A program made the position numbers and the translations under genes. The notes below the pieces were generated by a model. The model made no database searches. It was not told where the DNA came from and worked only from the letters and a program-made list of their open reading frames with translations. This document shows positions 63,398 through 64,000 of a DNA stretch of 64,000 nt, one piece after another. The stretch comes from Qipengyuania oceanensis (GTDB lineage Bacteria; Pseudomonadota; Alphaproteobacteria; Sphingomonadales; Sphingomonadaceae), in the NCBI RefSeq assembly GCF_009827535.1, contig NZ_WTYN01000001.1:434001-498000 (forward strand). The letters run 5' to 3'. Positions within the stretch are counted from its first letter, which is position 1. Each line of letters starts with the position of its first letter.

Positions 63398-64000
63398 CTA
63401 CTCCGCCGTCCATCCACCGTCGATCGACCAGTTCGCACCGGTCACGTTGCCCGCTTCCTCGCGGCAGAGGAACACGGCGAGCGCGCCGACCTCGTGCGGC
63501 TGGACGAACTTCTTGGTCGGTTGCTTGGCCAGCAGGACATCGTTGATCACTTCCTCGCGCGAGAGGCCGCGGGCCTTCATCGTGTCAGGAATCTGCCCTT
63601 CGATCAGCGGCGTCCAGACATAGCCGGGGCTGATGCAATTGGCGGTGACGCCGGACTGCGCAAGTTCGAGCGCGATGGTCTTGGTGAAGCCGGCAACCCC
63701 GTGCTTCGACGCGTTGTAGGCGCTTTTGAACGGCGAAGCGGTCAGCGAATGCGCGCTGGCAGTATTGATGATCCGGCCCCAGCCCTTGTCCTTCATCGCG
63801 GGCACGGCGAGCCGGGTCGTGTGAAAAGTCGCCGTCAGGTTGAGGCCAATCACCTGGTCCCATTTCTCGACCGGAAAATCCTCTACCGGCGAGACATGCT
63901 GCATCCCGGCATTGTTGACGAGAATGTCGAGCGGGCCGGCCTCTGCCATCATCGCCTCGATCTCGCCTACGTCGAGCAGGTTCGCGGCCGAATGGCTGGC
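63398..64000 (-). CDS. 3-hydroxybutyrate dehydrogenase-like SDR, N-terminus beyond window
   Basis: The visible 200 residues hold LDILVNNAGMQHVSPVEDFP, NTASAHSLTASPFKSAYNAS with the catalytic Ser/Tyr-x3-Lys (YNASK), and CISPGYVWTPLI. AKQPTKKFVQPHEVGALAVF is typical of bacterial D-3-hydroxybutyrate dehydrogenases. It would convert 3-hydroxybutyrate to acetoacetate with NAD in PHB/ketone metabolism. The reading frame continues to the right edge (from ASHSAANLLDVGEIEA), so the NAD-binding GxxxGxG is outside. Confidence 0.87.
   Translation of the reverse strand, partial: ASHSAANLLDVGEIEAMMAEAGPLDILVNNAGMQHVSPVEDFPVEKWDQVIGLNLTATFHTTRLAVPAMKDKGWGRIINTASAHSLTASPFKSAYNASKHGVAGFTKTIALELAQSGVTANCISPGYVWTPLIEGQIPDTMKARGLSREEVINDVLLAKQPTKKFVQPHEVGALAVFLCREEAGNVTGANWSIDGGWTAE

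Overview
The window is GC-rich, densely packed bacterial chromosome. The gene families and their arrangement point to an alphaproteobacterium of the Sphingomonadales, most like the Erythrobacteraceae. Pointers include RNase E with a very large acidic insertion in its S1 domain, ZapE, a bifunctional Nnr, cyclopropane synthase next to photolyase, a GTTC-N7-GTTC type SOS box and a GGAAC-N17-CGTT type general-stress promoter. I see no rRNA, tRNA, CRISPR array, insertion sequence, prophage or integrase. Almost every base is coding; only one stretch above 300 bases (5063-5447, the rne leader) lacks a gene. Many neighbouring genes overlap by 1 to 20 bases at ATGA, GTGA or TGATG junctions, so translational coupling is common.

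Layout. 1-9824: a lipoprotein-type methyltransferase cut by the left edge, prfB, a class A penicillin-binding protein, a cell-wall amidase, rne with a structured leader, a metallo-beta-lactamase-fold hydrolase and a small methyltransferase. 9903-13769: a surface-polymer module with a sugar/polyol nucleotidyltransferase divergent from a CDP-glycerol-glycerophosphotransferase-like gene and a group 4 glycosyltransferase, then a HAD phosphatase. 13898-17045: sdhB, thioesterase, zapE and pirin, ended by a clear intrinsic terminator. 17335-20507: the PLP decarboxylase, AMP ligase and acyl carrier trio known from exosortase-A loci. 20509-28568: rlmD-like, nnr, ilvD, an N-formylglutamate amidohydrolase-like gene, ispE and ETF-ubiquinone oxidoreductase. 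28648-33678: a cysteine-free uracil-DNA-glycosylase-like protein, lytic transglycosylase, moaB, an SOS-box-linked radical SAM protein and an unknown membrane protein. 33682-42257: GNAT, DUF1330, acyl-CoA ligase, dnaE, glutathione peroxidase and LolD/LolC-E. 42416-45067: purF, an SDR and a PilZ protein. 45075-52218: a serine hydrolase, cfa and phr stress group facing a PAP2 phosphatase across a two-way stress promoter, then a YdjM-type protein, an EF-hand lipoprotein and a second PAP2. 52240-55329: a 2-oxoacid:ferredoxin oxidoreductase operon with a hidden 31-residue membrane peptide gene between korA and korB. 55532-64000: HSL-type hydrolase, rppH, a TPR protein, an RsmB-like methyltransferase, guaB, MmgE/PrpD, a second nucleotidyltransferase, a CDP-alcohol phosphotransferase and a 3-hydroxybutyrate dehydrogenase cut by the right edge.

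Most of the window is housekeeping: cell wall, RNA turnover, translation, purines, branched-chain amino acids, isoprenoids and lipoprotein export. The parts that look least described are the korA-peptide-korB operon, the CDP-polyol and teichoic-acid-like genes with their two paralogous nucleotidyltransferases, the exosortase-associated trio without an exosortase in view, and two regulatory sites that tie DNA-repair genes to stress responses.
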